A DNA stretch of 64,000 bases from Panicum virgatum (GCF_016808335.1 NC_053142.1:5169700-5233699); one strand, 5' to 3'; shown: positions 22,593-34,894, numbered from the stretch's first letter. Numbers and translations are program-made. Notes: a model not told the origin generated them from the letters alone.

Positions 22593-22607
22593 ACAGATCC
22601 TGTACTT

Positions 22608-23569
22608 TTTTTTAGAAAAGGGAAACTTTATTAATTTCAAGTTTGATACATCGAGGTGGTACATCGCCTTGAAATGTTCCCGGCCTCTGCCCTAATGACA
22701 CACAACCCTACAAATAAGTTTTTGATAGAAGCCAAGCACATTAATAGCTGTCAATCCTAAGACTAGACTGCCACCGATGCATCCGGGCAAAAAAGTCCTT
22801 GGCCACCTGGGCCAAAAAATGCGACGCCTCCACAAGGGTGTCCTGCGAAGAGGTCCGTTCACTACTACAGAATAGGCCTTTGTTCCAAGTCATTTATCCC
22901 GGTTACCTTTGGGCCCGGGACAAAAGGTGGCTTTTGTCCCGGGTCCAAAGGCTAGCCGGGCCAGCGGGGGGACAGAGGCCTTTTGTCCCGGGTGGAGCCA
23001 CCAACCCGGACAAAAGACCCCCCTTTTGTCCCGGTTGGTGGCTCCACCCGGGACAAAAGGTCCAACCCCTTTTATCCCGGTTGGTAACACCAACCCGGAC
23101 AAAAGGGTGACCCTTTTATCCCGGTTGGTGGTACCAACCGGGACAAAAGGCCCCTTTTGTCCCGGTTGGTGTTACCAACCGGGACAAAAGGCCCCTCCAC
23201 GTGATAGTTCAAAAGAGAGTTATTCTTTACTGAGTCACATGTACTACTTAGTTGAGTTGGCAAGGAAGCCATGTGCTAGGCAATAGGTCTTGGGTTCCAA
23301 TCCCGCAGGGTGCAAATATTTTTTAGCGCGAGGGACATTTTGTCCCGGTTCTACCACCCGGGACAAAAGCCTCCAGCGCTTTTGTCCCGGCGGCCGAATC
23401 CCGGTTCCAAAACCGGGACAAATGGCCATATGGAACCGGGACAAAAGGCTGTTTTTGTAGTAGTGGTTGTAGGATCACCTATGTTCGTAACCAATGTGTA
23501 GTCGCGAAGATCACCTGCAGAAAAGAATGTTTTTTGTTATCAAATACCACTGCATTTCTGCAGCGCCAA
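22608..23569 (-). mobile_element. 5'-truncated LINE (L1-like) insert, split by a MITE
   Basis: The 15-bp direct repeat ACAGATCCTGTACTT flanks the insert at 22593-22607 and 23570-23584. On the minus strand the insert starts with coding sequence WRCRNAVVFDNKK (the C-terminal region typical of plant L1-like reverse transcriptases). After the MITE it continues as a 3' UTR and ends AATAAAGTTTCCC, TTTTCTAAAAAAA. A poly(A) tail, a long TSD and 5' truncation are the hallmarks of target-primed reverse transcription. About 356 bp belong to the LINE once the MITE is removed. Confidence 0.82.
22860..23465. mobile_element. CACTA MITE (606 bp, TSD GTT)
   Basis: The left end is CACTACTACAGAATAGGCC. The right end, reverse-complemented, is CACTACTACAAAAACAGCC. 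GTT flanks both sides (22857-22859, 23466-23468). The interior is built from many alternating copies of CCGGGACAAAAGG and its complement, giving extensive self-complementarity, and has no coding sequence. Confidence 0.93.
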
Positions 23570-24710
23570 ACAGATCCTGTACTTGTATGTCTACAAAAAA
23601 AAGATCGTCTAGTTGTAACCAACCTGAAAATAGAAACCCTTACACTTGATCTAACCTTCCCGCTTCTTGTTACCTTGGAGACAAATGGAATTTGGCATGC
23701 CAACCGGGCAACCAACTATTGTGCATGGCATACATCACTCAAACCCACAGAAACTTCCACTACAACAAAAGGTGTGATCCATGATGGAATCTGTGTGACG
23801 GTTTTAAGAAACGTCACAATATGACATAATCTGTGACGATTCTCTAGTTACTGTCATGGATAAGAGGTGGGCTCATTTGAGCTCCACCAATGAGCCCATA
23901 TTTTGTGACAGAATTTTTGGAACCGTCATAACATGTAGCATGAAACGTCATAAATTGGCTGGAACAATTGTGACGAATATAATTCGTCATTGTAGTGCTG
24001 TCATGTAAAAGTTCGGGCCCAATAATCATGTAGTGGGCCATGTAACTTGACTTAACAGCCAGGACAACCATGGGCCATGTGTGCAGAGTATAAATCCCAA
24101 AAAAATTGGCTGCGCCAAGCTGGTTTGAATCCAGAACCTTGAGCTTCCAGCGCCAACTTTTTACTACTACACTACCGCTTTGGTTTTGTTAGAAGTGGAA
24201 ACATTGTTTTAATAACCAATAATACGTAGGTTTTTATTTTAACACTCAGGGCTGGGCAAAAATCTATCGCTGCGCCCCCAAATCATCCCGTGCGTCCGCC
24301 GCTGTTCCGTCGTCTGAGCAGCCACCCCCGACGGCGAATTGAGCTGCGCCGCTGGCCACCCCAAACGGCGAATCGAGCTGCGCCGCTGGCTGCCCCGGCA
24401 TCTAGATCTATGGATTAGGTCGCTGCAGCAGGATTCTGGTGCCCTCCATCGTCGGCCGCCATTGCCATTGCAAATCGGTGATGGGGTACAGTGTTGAACT
24501 TCCTCCCGCAGCTTCAATCGTTCCTCCATCAGCTGTGCATTGCCGGCCTCCCACCTCCATTGCCACCCGACACCTCGTGTGACTTGCCCTGAGGCTCCTC
24601 CCCACACGACAACCACGGTATGCATCTAATCCTTGATTATGTTCAGTGTTGCATATGAATTGTGTGCAGACTTAGCTTATTGATTCTTTTTTTCTTCAAT
24701 TCATGATTAG

Positions 24711-27700
24711 ATGGATAGGAGCTGGTTGCACGGCACACTATTTTCCAATGAATATGTCAGTGGTGTCAAGGAATTTATGGACTTCATTAAAGAAAAATTT
24801 GGTGAGAATGATGAGATTCTCTGCCCATGTGCTAGATGCCAAAATCAAAAGTAGCTAGATCAGGTCAATGTCAAGAACCACGTATTGATGAATGGTATGG
24901 ACTGTACATATACTCGATGGATATATCATGGAGAGGACCTTAATCTAGATGATAATGAACTTCCTGTGCATGACAATGATGCCGGTTCCCTACATGGGTT
25001 GGGTGTCCTTGAGGATGATAGCAATGGTGACGATCGGCTTGAGGGGATTCTAAGGGATTTGCAAACTGCAGAAGAACAAGGTAGACCTGATGGTGAAAAT
25101 CAAGATGGAACACAATGACGATGGAAACCCGATGGATAAAGAGTCATTTTTGGATCATGTGATGAAGGAGGCAAAGCGTCAGCTTTATCCGGGTTGCAGC
25201 AAATTTTCATGGTTCTCCTTTGTAGTAAAGCTACTTCATATGAAGTCATTTTACAGAATTACCAACACTGCATTTTCTGCAATTTTAAAGATATTGGCTG
25301 AAGCATTTCCGGATTTCAATACCCTCCCAAAGTCATATAATGAAGCAAAGAAACTTCTAAAGGATTTAGGACTTGGATATGAATCAATCCATGTGTGCTA
25401 TAACAATTGTGTTCTGTTTCGGAAGAATTATGCTAATCATGACAATTGTCCAATTTGTGGTATTTCGAGATGGAAAGACCCTGAAAGAAAGAAGGTTCCA
25501 CAGAAAGTACTGCGTTATTTTCCGTTGGCACCTAGGCTAAAGAGAATATTTGCTTCCAAGCAGGGTGTAGAAGATGCACAATGACACAAGTTAAAGAGGG
25601 AGCCTAGTGAAAAGGAAATGAGTCATCCGGCTGATGGTGAGGCATGGCAAGATTTTGATAGAGAATATCCAGATTTTGCCAAAGATCCAAGAAACCTCAG
25701 ACTTGGCCTTGCTACAGATGGATTCAATCCCTTTGGCAATTTTAATACAAAGTACAGCATGTGGCCTGTATTTGTTGTTCCATACAACTTTCCACCTTGG
25801 GTATGCATGGATGAGTCAAATTTAAAGTTGGCTTTGTTGATTCCAGGTCCAACATGCCCAGGGAAAGACTTCGATTTATTTCTAGAGCCTCTTGTAGAAG
25901 ATTTGATTAAGCTTTGGAAGGGTGTGTCCACTTATGATGCTGTTAGTGACAAAAAGTTCAATCTCCGTGCTGCAGTTTGATGGTGTATTCATGACTATCC
26001 TGCTCTAAGTACTCTTTCTGGGTGGACTACGAAAGGCTATTTTGCATGTACTCATTGTGACAAGAATCCTCTTTCGTATGCCCTAAGGAATAAAATTGCA
26101 TATATTGGTCCCTACCCTTTCTTGCCAAAGGGACATCGTCTGCGGAGGAACAATGAATTTGTTGGCCTTCATGGAATCAATGATCCACCAGGTAAATTTT
26201 CTAAAGAAGAGTTGCTAGCAGAATTAGAGAAGGTAAGCCATGTTAGACCTGGGATCAAGCAGCCAAGAAGCAATAAAAGGAAGCGTTCTGAAAAGGACAA
26301 GGGCAGCAGTGCTCATGTGAGAATTTGAAGCCGGAGGGTCTGTTTGTGGGACTTGGAATATTGAAAAAATTTAAAGCTGAGATATAATCTTGATGTCATG
26401 CACATTGAGAAGAACATATGTGAGAGCTTGATTTCCACAATTCTCAATATACTTGGGAAGACAAAGGACACGGTGAATGCTAGGCTTGACCTAAGCGATT
26501 TGGGAATCAAAGACGAGCTGCAGTTTAAAGAGGAAGGAAATTGTTCTGAGATGCCTCATGCTCGATATACCTTGTCCAAAGAACACAAGATTGCCTTTTG
26601 TAAGTTTTTAGGGGGGGTAAAGTTTCCAGATGATTATGCTTCAAACATATCAAGATGTATAAATGCTGATGGTACCAAGGTACAGGGCCTAAAAACACAT
26701 GACTGCCACATTCTTTTGCAAACAATCTTACCTGCTGCCTTGAGAGGTTTTGTGGACAAGGATATTTATGAAGCAATTGATGAGTTAGGAAAGTTCTTTA
26801 GGGAATTGTGCAGCAAAACTCTTGACAAGGATGTGTTGGCTGAAATGAAAAAAGAAATCCCTATAATAGTGTGCAAGCTTGAGAAAATTTTCCCCCCAGC
26901 ATTTTTTGACGTGATGCTGCACCTTGCTATACATTTGCCTGAAGAAGCCTTGCTCCGAGGTCCTGTGCAATATGGGTGGATGTATCCGATTGAAAGGCGG
27001 TTGTACACTTTGAAGCGCTATGTGAGGAATAGGGCACGACCAGAAGGTTCCATTGCTGAGGCATATATTGCGGATGAGTACCTAACATTTTTATCTAAAT
27101 ACATGGACGGTGTTGAAACAAGATTTAATCGAGAACCAAGAAATGTAGGATTTTCAAATGAAGAAGTCTATGGTGTTGATGTTTTTGGGCATGGAGTTAA
27201 TTTGACTTCAGCAGCGGATGTAGTATATGATGAAAATGAACTTGATCAAATGGTGTGGTATGTGTTGAACAACTCTAGTCAAGTTGAGGAATATATCAAG
27301 TATGTTCTGACTTCTATACTTTTGTGTCCTACCCTCCTCTTGTTCATTTGAGGCCTATTGACCAAACCTTTATTTTTTTTATAGAATGTTCAGAGCTGAA
27401 TTAGAGAGGGAAGGGGTGCCTAACATTGATAGAGCGCTTCGACAAGGATTTCAGACATGGTTCAGGAACCATGTTAGTTTTCATTCAGCCTCTTGCAATT
27501 GTTTGTTATTAATATTTCACAGACATGCATGATTCAGGAACAGATTCTAATGTATATTATTGTGTGTGGTTTTTCAGATGATGACGCGACGATATACAAA
27601 TCAAGAAGAGATAGATGATGATTTATTTTCCTTGGCCTGTGGTCCTGATTTTAGAGTGAGGAAATACAAATCATGCATAGTCAATGGGGTGCGGTTTAAT

Positions 27701-28348
27701 ACTGTTGACCGTGATATCAACAAGATGACACAGAATAGTGGAGTAATGACACAAGGTACACATAATAATGAGGTTATGGATTTTTATGGAACACTAAAAG
27801 AGATCATCCAGTTAGATTACAATGGTGTTGAAATGTCATTAGTTTTGTTCAAGTGTGATTGGTTTAAATTGGATGGAAAGATGACTCAAATGAAAGATGA
27901 TGGGTTTTTTAAAAGCATCAATGTTGGCAGTCTATGGTACAAAGATGATTCTTTAATTCTAGCTACTCAGGCCAGAAAAGTGTTCTATTTGCCAGATACA
28001 AAGTTTGGTAAAAATTGGCAAGTTGTCCAAATGTTCGACCATCGACATCTATATAATGTTCGTGAAACAACTGTGCCATTTAATGGACCTGCATATCAAG
28101 AGGATGAGTGTTGTGAAGATGAGGGTAGGCGGCAAGTAGTTTCTGACTTTACATCTGAGCAGCCATTAAATAGAGATGATGAACCTGGAACCATGTTTCA
28201 AGCTGCTGAGATTTCCCGTTTGAGGAATGAAAGGACAAACCATGTGTATGAAAGTAACAGCGAAGACGACGGAGATGACACATATCTAGAGTACTGCAGT
28301 GAAGATGAAGGAGGTGCCACACTTGAAGTTGACAGTGATGACGAGTAG
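24711..28348 (+). pseudogene. TNP2-type CACTA transposase, broken by stop codons
   Basis: In order: transposase-associated domain (MDRSWLHGTLFSNEY, ILCPCARCQNQK), TNP2 core (GYESIHVCYNNCVLFRK, DNCPICGISRW, FDREYPDFA, GLATDGFNPFGN, HDYPALSTLSGW, DVMHIEKNIC), DUF4218-like region (PAALRG, HLPEEALLRGPVQYGWMYP) and DUF4216-like region (MDFYGTLKEIIQLDYNG). Exon ends fit GT-AG introns: 27299|27385 and 27472|27578. One frame is kept from 25090 to 27299, but it is interrupted by TGA at 25582, 25978, 26326 and 26362. A TAG at 24852 and a frame change near 25100 break the N-terminus. An intact protein would cut and join element ends in the nucleus. This copy cannot make it. It ends in an acidic tail at 28346-28348. 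Confidence 0.92.
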
Positions 28349-28550
28349 TTGTTTTTCTTAATTTTTTTAGGACTATGATGAGTCGTAAAGCGGCCCAGAC
28401 ATTCAAACACTGTTATGTTTTGTAAGGGCCACAATATTTGAGATCATGTTGCCTTATGACTTATTTCTTGCTCCTGAACTGTTGTCCTTTTGAGACAAAA
28501 CTGAAACCAACTTGTTGGATTATGTCAACCATTCATGCATTCACAAACAA

Positions 28551-28631
28551 GTCACATTTAAGCAGACAACATATTGCTGGAAATTCAATTGCACCAGTCA
28601 CATTTAAACAGACAACATATTGCAGGAAATT
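28551..28631. repeat. Tandem repeat, two units, period 46 bp
   Basis: GTCACATTTAAGCAGACAAC at 28551 recurs with one change at 28597, downstream of TNP2. Confidence 0.85.
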
Positions 28632-28890
28632 GTCAACTAAATTTCCTTGCAGAAGTCACAATTTCACATGCATGTTCACTTCACCAACGTAACCAACACA
28701 CCCAGTATAACACCTTGTTTGGGTTCTTTGCTCCAGCATCAATCGAACTGGGACAGAGCTGCTACCCCATCGGGGGAAATTGTAGACGTCCTGCATGCCG
28801 ACGGCCTCAAGGATGAGCTCCACCACAGGAAATCAATGGATCATGCTGCTGCAAGCGCTGCCTTCAATCCACCACAGGAAATCAATTGAT

Positions 28891-29005
28891 CTGCTGCTGC
28901 TCATGCTGCCTTCAACGGGAAACGGGAGGAGGGGAGGGGGAATCACTGCATGCAGCCACTCTGCTGCTGCTCGCGCTGCCTTCAACGGGAAACGGGAGGA
29001 GGGGA
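28891..29005. repeat. Direct repeat, two units about 70 bp apart
   Basis: CTGCTGCTGCTC, GCTGCCTTCAACGGGAAACG and GGAGGAGGGGA occur at 28891-28935 and again at 28961-29005, in a GC-rich part of CACTA element 3 between its two genes. No gene is supported at 28349-30465 apart from this and the nested LTR fragment. Confidence 0.85.
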
Positions 29006-29559
29006 AGGAGGATGGGTTCAAATCGAATGGGGAGGGCTGTGGCGGAAGGAGGAGGAGGCGCTGGATTTTGGCAAGGGCGGCGCTTGGACTTTGGTTTGCG
29101 GCGGAAGGAGCGGCGCTGGCCGGAGGTGAAGGAGAGGCGATTCTGGAGCCACTGACCGGTGGGCCAAACTAAGGAGAGGGCCATGGCGTGGTGATGGATA
29201 AGGCCCACTAGCGGAGGCACTGACTGATGGGCCATGGCGCCCTTTTTCTTTTTCCTTTACAAATTTTCATCCTTTTTTGGACAAATTTCATGGGAAAACA
29301 AATTCATATATCCATTAAAAATCTCTAATAATTAAGTAGATCAAACTGAAAGTATAGTCTTGATTATTGATTACCACTATACCACAAATTTTGTTCAACC
29401 TCAAATGTGCCAAACATATTTTCTAAAAACCCCACAATTTGACTTTGGGATAATGTATAGTCTTGATTATTGATTACTACTATACCACCTCATGCACATC
29501 ACCAATCACCTCAAATACTACTATATATGTGTGTAAGGAAAATAGCCCCTTTTTGATTA

Positions 29560-29921
29560 TTGACTAACAACATGATCATGATCATTGAGACTAATATTTT
29601 GACAGATTAAATCGGTCAGGCTTAGAAGGTACTGCTTTGACCAAGCAAATCAAGTGACCGATTTAGTCGGTCAATGCATTAGGGAGTGACCGATTTGATT
29701 GGTCTGTGCATCAGGCATCATGGCGTGACCGATTTAGTCGGCCGGAGTGACTGACTTAGTCGGTCAATGCTATCCTGCATAGTGTGACCGGTTGATTCAG
29801 TCTGGTGCATGCATAGTGTGACCGATTGATTCAGTTGATTCGGTCTGTGCAACGCTTCATACTGATTTAGTCGGTCAATGCGCACAACGGCTAGTTTCTT
29901 TGGGTGTCACGGTCCTTTCAA
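29560..29921 (+). mobile_element. LTR 3' fragment with GACCGATTTAGTCGGTCA repeats
   Basis: Seven or so imperfect copies of a GACCGATTTAGTCGGTCAATGC-like unit are followed by CAACGGCTAGTTT and the terminus GGTCCTTTCA. The same order (GGTC repeats, ACGGCTAG, later GGTCCTTTCA) occurs in the solo LTR at 6760-8710. This looks like an internally deleted LTR nested in CACTA element 3. The left boundary is uncertain. Confidence 0.5.
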
Positions 29922-30465
29922 TGTGCATATCAACTTTACTCCCTCGGTCTCAACTTACTATTGGTCTAGAAAAGCTACATATGTACTATGTCAATATACA
30001 TATAAAAAATGATGTGGCTAGAAAAGCTAAAAGGAATACTATTTTGACGGAGATTACATGGCAAACAACTCATCCATTTCACTATATATGTCCATTATAA
30101 CAAAATATTGAATTATACATATACAACTGTTATGAACAAAATGTACCCAAGTATATATTTAAAATATTTACATCACAAAAAAGTACAAAACAACTGTTGT
30201 CATTTCTTTGGTTCATATAGAATATTTTTTTACCAATTTATGGTGTTACAAATAATATTATGTAGTCTAACACAATATTGTTCTAGAAGGTTCCAGATGT
30301 GCCCGCCAACGCAAAACATGCACGGCAAGCCAAAACATTCACAACCGCGCGTCCCAACTCCAATTTTCGACCCACTGGCGCGAAGCCTAAAAAAGCCCAC
30401 GGTAAAATTGATCAAACTACCCAACCACGATTCTCAGATTCATGATCCTGCTGTTCTTGGTGTAG

Positions 30466-31380
30466 GAGGCTTGCGAAACAAGCAAAACCAACCGAGGCAA
30501 TGTTAAGTACCATCAAACAACTGGCTCTCGCAGCTATGAGGTCCACTTGGAAAATTTGGTAAGTTACATATGTCATTGTGCAACCATATAGTGTGATGAA
30601 GCAGTCAATATTTCAGTTGCACATGTTTTTTTCAAATTTTAGCAAATGAAAAAATGAATATGATCATAAGGCCAAGATCTGCTTCCAATTTATGCAGAAT
30701 ATTACTACATCTTGCACATATATTGAATGCCCTCTGTGATGATGTGCACACACATGTTGTTTCTTCATTTTCTCTTATATGAAGTGTTGTGAACATGTGA
30801 GTTAACTGCACCTATGTATTGTTTTCAGGGAGACAAGTACAAAGATCAGGAACTTGATGCACTGGATTTATTCAAGGAGTGCCACTACAGCAACAAAAAG
30901 AATGGCTATACAGTTGCTGTCCAGTCTGCTATTGTAAGAAAGTTTTCAAATAAAGCTCATTGCAATGCTAACTTTTTGCTATATCTAATGAACCGTATTT
31001 GTTGCCTGCACTGCTAGACTCAAATGGAAACCAAGATCGCCGAACCTGCAGAAGATCAAGAAACAAGGTCTGTGACAGAGGTCGTGGCGGGCGTGCTTGC
31101 TCAGAACACCAAGAAGAACACATTTCTGCAAAATGTGGGGATCCACAACAACCAACCTACATCTGTTGGACAAAACCCTCAAGCTGAACTATTGGCACAA
31201 AGGGAAAATGCTGAGCTTCGATTGCTGGTCAACTCTCAGCGAGAACAGATGGATGAGATGTCCATGAAGCTACAAGAAACAGAGCAAGCAAGGACCAGGG
31301 ACCGTGAAGAGATGGCAAAGAAGCAAGCAGAGACTGATGCAAAACTTGAACTTGTGTTAAGTATGCTTCAGCGGAATTAG
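30466..31380 (+). pseudogene. Transposase_24-type second protein of CACTA element 3
   Basis: Likely exons are 30466-30558 (KYHQTTGSRSYEVHLENL), 30829-30933 (GDKYKDQELDALDLFKECHY) and 31018-31380, joined by GT-AG introns (GTAAGT, GTAAGA donors; TTTTCAG, CTGCTAG acceptors). The last exon ends in a charged, coiled-coil-like tail (QREQMDEMSMKLQETEQART). This order is typical of the plant Transposase_24 family, the second gene of CACTA elements. In such elements it is thought to bind subterminal repeats. The N-terminal exons could not be assigned, so intactness is unclear. The part shown has no stop codon, so it may still be translatable. Confidence 0.72.
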
Positions 31381-32321
31381 TATACGGGGTAAGCTGGTCT
31401 TGGTCTCTTAGAAATATAGTTTGTCCTGAAGCTATGTTAGCTAAGATGGAACCTACCTTTTGCTACTTCATTTGTTCTGCGGTTGATGCCCTGTTGAGGT
31501 CATCCTTTTGCTGCTGCAAACTGCATGCATTCTGTGTTTCAACAGAATGCAAGCATTTTGCTGTTACTCCAGGGCTAGAGGGGTTGAAGTGCTTAGTGCA
31601 AATTGTGATTTGCTTGTGGACAAGAACTTGTGTTGTATCTGACATGCAATTTGAAATCTGATATGCTATTTGATCAGAACATATGTTTGTCTATTTGCTG
31701 AATGTTGTATTTGAATCTGTCATGTTGACAAATCTACAATGGTTGTGCTTGTCTACTGTCGGTTGGGCTTTGTAGATGGGCTGTATTTATTTTTCTGGGC
31801 TGAAATGATCAGGCAAAAAATTATGGACCATTTATTTTCGGCTTAATATGAAAGGCTGCTGTTATATGGATCCAAAAATTAATATGCCAAATTTAGCCTG
31901 CTACATTGTTGGGCTGGATTTGCTTTTATTGCTTGCATTAACTTGGCCCAAAGAAATAAAGGCTGAAAGCTATAGACAGGCCATATTTGGGCTGGTATGT
32001 AAATGGGCTCCATCTTCGTTGGCAAATACGTTAGCATCATATGTGGCAGCAGGTTTTGTGACAATCAATTTCATCACAAACCATCGGGCTTGGGTCGGGC
32101 TTAGGTTGTGCTAAGTGGGCTCGAGGGATTTTATGACGATGCGAGAATGTCATAGATAGCGAGAATCTATGACGTTTTCGGGGATTCGTCATCCCAGTTG
32201 ATCTATGACGCGAGATACATGACAGTTTCAAATTTCGTCATAGATGCTATTATATGACAGTTTTTGGGGATATTGTGACGAATTGTGTCTGTCATGTATC
32301 TCAACTATTCTTGTAGTGTTC

Positions 32322-33909
32322 TCTTCTTTTTTTCTAATGGTAAACGGCAAGTAGAGAAAACTTTTCAATTGGCCACAGGTGTAACTTCCACTGATTGGTT
32401 TGTAAAACTTGGAACTGCTAGACTATGTTATTGTTGGACTCTCGGCTGCAGCTTATGTGCTCACAGGCACTGCCACACATCGCCTGTTATATGGCGCACT
32501 AACCAACAATCTAACAAATGCTAACGCTACGACTACTGATGGATGTAGCAATATGGTACAAAACCTCATCATTTTTCCGCTGTTTTCTCTTCAATTTATA
32601 CTTGATCCGTCTCCCTGACCCCTGCTGGCCTTTTCTCCTGAATCAGTGTGCTAGACGTGCAGGATTTGTTGTCCCTTCGTCTTTCTTAGTTAGATAAGGA
32701 ATATGTGCATATGTATGTGTATTCATATAATGCAGTTAGTTCTTGTATTATATTGTCATAGCAGTTATTACAATGCTTTCTCCAGATTCCCACTCTTCAT
32801 AATCTCATTTTTGCAGACCAGCCGCATTCATCTCAAGAAATTCAAGTGGTCACACTTGGTTTTCTGTCTTCTGAACTTATACTTATCTCGATCAAAAGGC
32901 TTGAACACCACTCAAATTTTCCTCATCAGTGGATACGACGAGGAGGGTGGTATTACCACGAGCTGCTGACAACTAGTTATCACTGGTATACGCACACCAC
33001 TACCTCGACGTTTTCCTTCCTGTACTACAGATTACCTCAAAAGTATGAACATGTATATAAAAATTCCTTCACCACATCAGTCTCAAATATTATTGACAGT
33101 AGCAATGTTTATTTCCCTCAAAGTGATCTTCATTAAGGATGATAGAGGTTTTCCTTCCTATTCAACCCCAATATAATTACATGGCTAAGCATTCATAAGA
33201 TCGACTCTCAGTATTATTTAGACTTTACAATGATTTCTTAATTTAGATGATTTTTTCCTCATTTAGTCAAATCAGCTATAGGTGATGTTTATATTATCCA
33301 CCAGCACAGAATTTGAATATCACATTCAATTATTATCTGTAACGGTCGCGAAAAAAAAATTATTATCTGTATAATAAAATTCATGGCAACATTTTCTTAA
33401 TTTGTGTTGTGATATTTGTACCAGATTTTGTAATATTTAAATCTCACAGGTGTCATCAAAGTACGTCATAACTGCCCCTAGAGCCTGAGGTTTACTTATG
33501 TTTACAGACTACTACTATATAGGATATGTTCCTAGCAAATTTATTCAATGCTAACAAAGTCTGGAAAAACGACATGGCGTGAGAGATTAGTAACAAAGTT
33601 ACACTCAATAGGGAGAAATCTCATCTACAAAACGGAAAATAGCTAGCAAAAAATCTGTTAGGCTAGCACCAAAAGTATTCCTACCCATCATTTGGACTTC
33701 TCTCAAGAACTTATGAGAACACTGATGATTTCGGAGCATTCATCTCTAAGGAAATGATAATATCATATTTGGCTTACAATGAATTTTCTGTACTGATCAT
33801 GGCCTGTTGACAAGCGATCTTTTCAATTTACACATGTTGATTGGATGGAGCAGGTTGATCTATCCTCCTCGGAAGAATCATTAATTTCACTATTATACGC
33901 GAGAACCAA
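32322..33909. other. Intergenic, no gene assigned
   Basis: A short frame at 32409-32618 (VIVGLSAAAYVLTGTATHRL) is hydrophobic but matches nothing I recognise. From 33140 the sequence is AT-rich without repeats or domains. The last part is the 5' flank of DUF4220 copy D. Confidence 0.4.
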
Positions 33910-34059
33910 ATGGCTGTGAACCCACTGCACCTCTGGAACTGTTGGGCCATCCAGATCCTATTGCTCTTCAGCCTCAGCCTGCATGTCCTCCTCCTACCCC
34001 TCGCCGGAATCCGGCGACGCAGGGCCTCCATGTTCCTGAGGGTCCCTCTGTGGCTGGCA

Positions 34060-34894
34060 GGGTTAGTAATGGGGGGCTCCTATCTATCTTGTGGAAGATA
34101 GATAAGATATCTATCTTTAAAGCTCATTTAGTCCAATTATCTGTGGCAAAGATGTTCAATACTTTAGTAGAATCAACTCAACATTTTGTTAAACATGTTC
34201 AACATTTGGCTTTCAAAATGTTGAAACTGTGAAGATAAATGTTGAAATTGGAAACATAAATTATTGAAAATGTTGAATGGAAATGTTGAAGGTTTCTTCT
34301 GCGAGCTGGGTGGTTCTTCTCCAGCGTCGGTGGGCACAGGCGCAGTGCGCGGAGCAGCAGCAACACCGCGGGATAGCAGCGCGTGGCTTCATGCCGCAGC
34401 AGCCGCAGCGCGCGGCAGCGGCAGCAGCGTACTGCAGCAGCAGCAGCACCGCACCGCATAGCAGTGCGTGCCGCAGCAGCAGCACCGCATGGCAGCGCGT
34501 GCCGCAGCAGCAGCATGCGCAGCAGCAGTGCGCGGCAAGCAGGCGCAGCAGCAGGGCGACGCAGCGATGGCGCAGCGGGCGGAGCGCGGGATCAGGGGCG
34601 ACGGCGGCGCACAGTGAGGAAGAGGGCAGGAGGAGGAAGAAGATTAGGTTAAGAAGATCCAACGGATGAGATAGTTGGCACGGATCTCAAACATTGGAAG
34701 GTGGGAAAGAAAAAATCTTCCGGAAGATGTATAAGATTCCTCGTAGTAATGGGCCATGGCCCTAGTGGACTCTTCACAGCTCAACAAGACCCTTAAATTT
34801 ATTAGTTCAAAATTATATTATATTAGAGCCCAGCCCTTTTAGGGCCCGGCTCTTAAATTTTCTAGTTCAAAATCTTGGGCCCTTTACCACCCCT
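34060..34894. mobile_element. hAT-like non-autonomous element (835 bp)
   Basis: The left end is GGGTTAGTAATGGG. The right end, reverse-complemented, is AGGGGTGGTAAAGGG, a hAT-type terminal repeat. The 8-bp flanks GGCTGGCA (34052-34059) and AGCTGGCA (34895-34902) differ by one base. Excising the element restores the DUF4220 frame across the junction (LWLA|YHLAD). There is no transposase. The interior holds AATGTTGAA repeats (34150-34300) and a CAG-rich block (34370-34600). Confidence 0.82.
34370..34600. repeat. Imperfect GCAGCAGC-rich tract inside the hAT-like element
   Basis: Dense GCA/CAG/GCG triplets give long Ala-, Gln- or Ser-rich frames in several phases. No frame has a supported start or domain, so I call it low-complexity sequence. 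Confidence 0.7.

Larger units (their letters stand above)
23758..32318 (+). mobile_element. CACTA (En/Spm) element 3 (8.6 kb, TSD TTC)
   Basis: The left end CACTACAACAAAAGG and the right end (reverse complement) CACTACAAGAATAG are flanked by TTC at 23755-23757 and 32319-32321. Subterminal regions (23790-24010 and 32128-32300) repeat TGTGACGA and TCGTCATAG motifs. It carries the two genes of a full-size plant CACTA: a TNP2-type transposase (24711-28348) and a Transposase_24-type protein (30466-31380), both on the plus strand. Several stop codons make it defective. An LTR fragment is nested at about 29560-29921. Confidence 0.93.

Noticed and set aside
23281..23310. tRNA gene in the MITE
   Set aside because: Only a B-box-like motif. 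No cloverleaf with acceptor and anticodon stems could be drawn.
34261..34669. Ala/Gln- and Cys-rich frames on both strands
   Set aside because: They follow the CAG-rich tract in the hAT-like element and are open in many phases at once.
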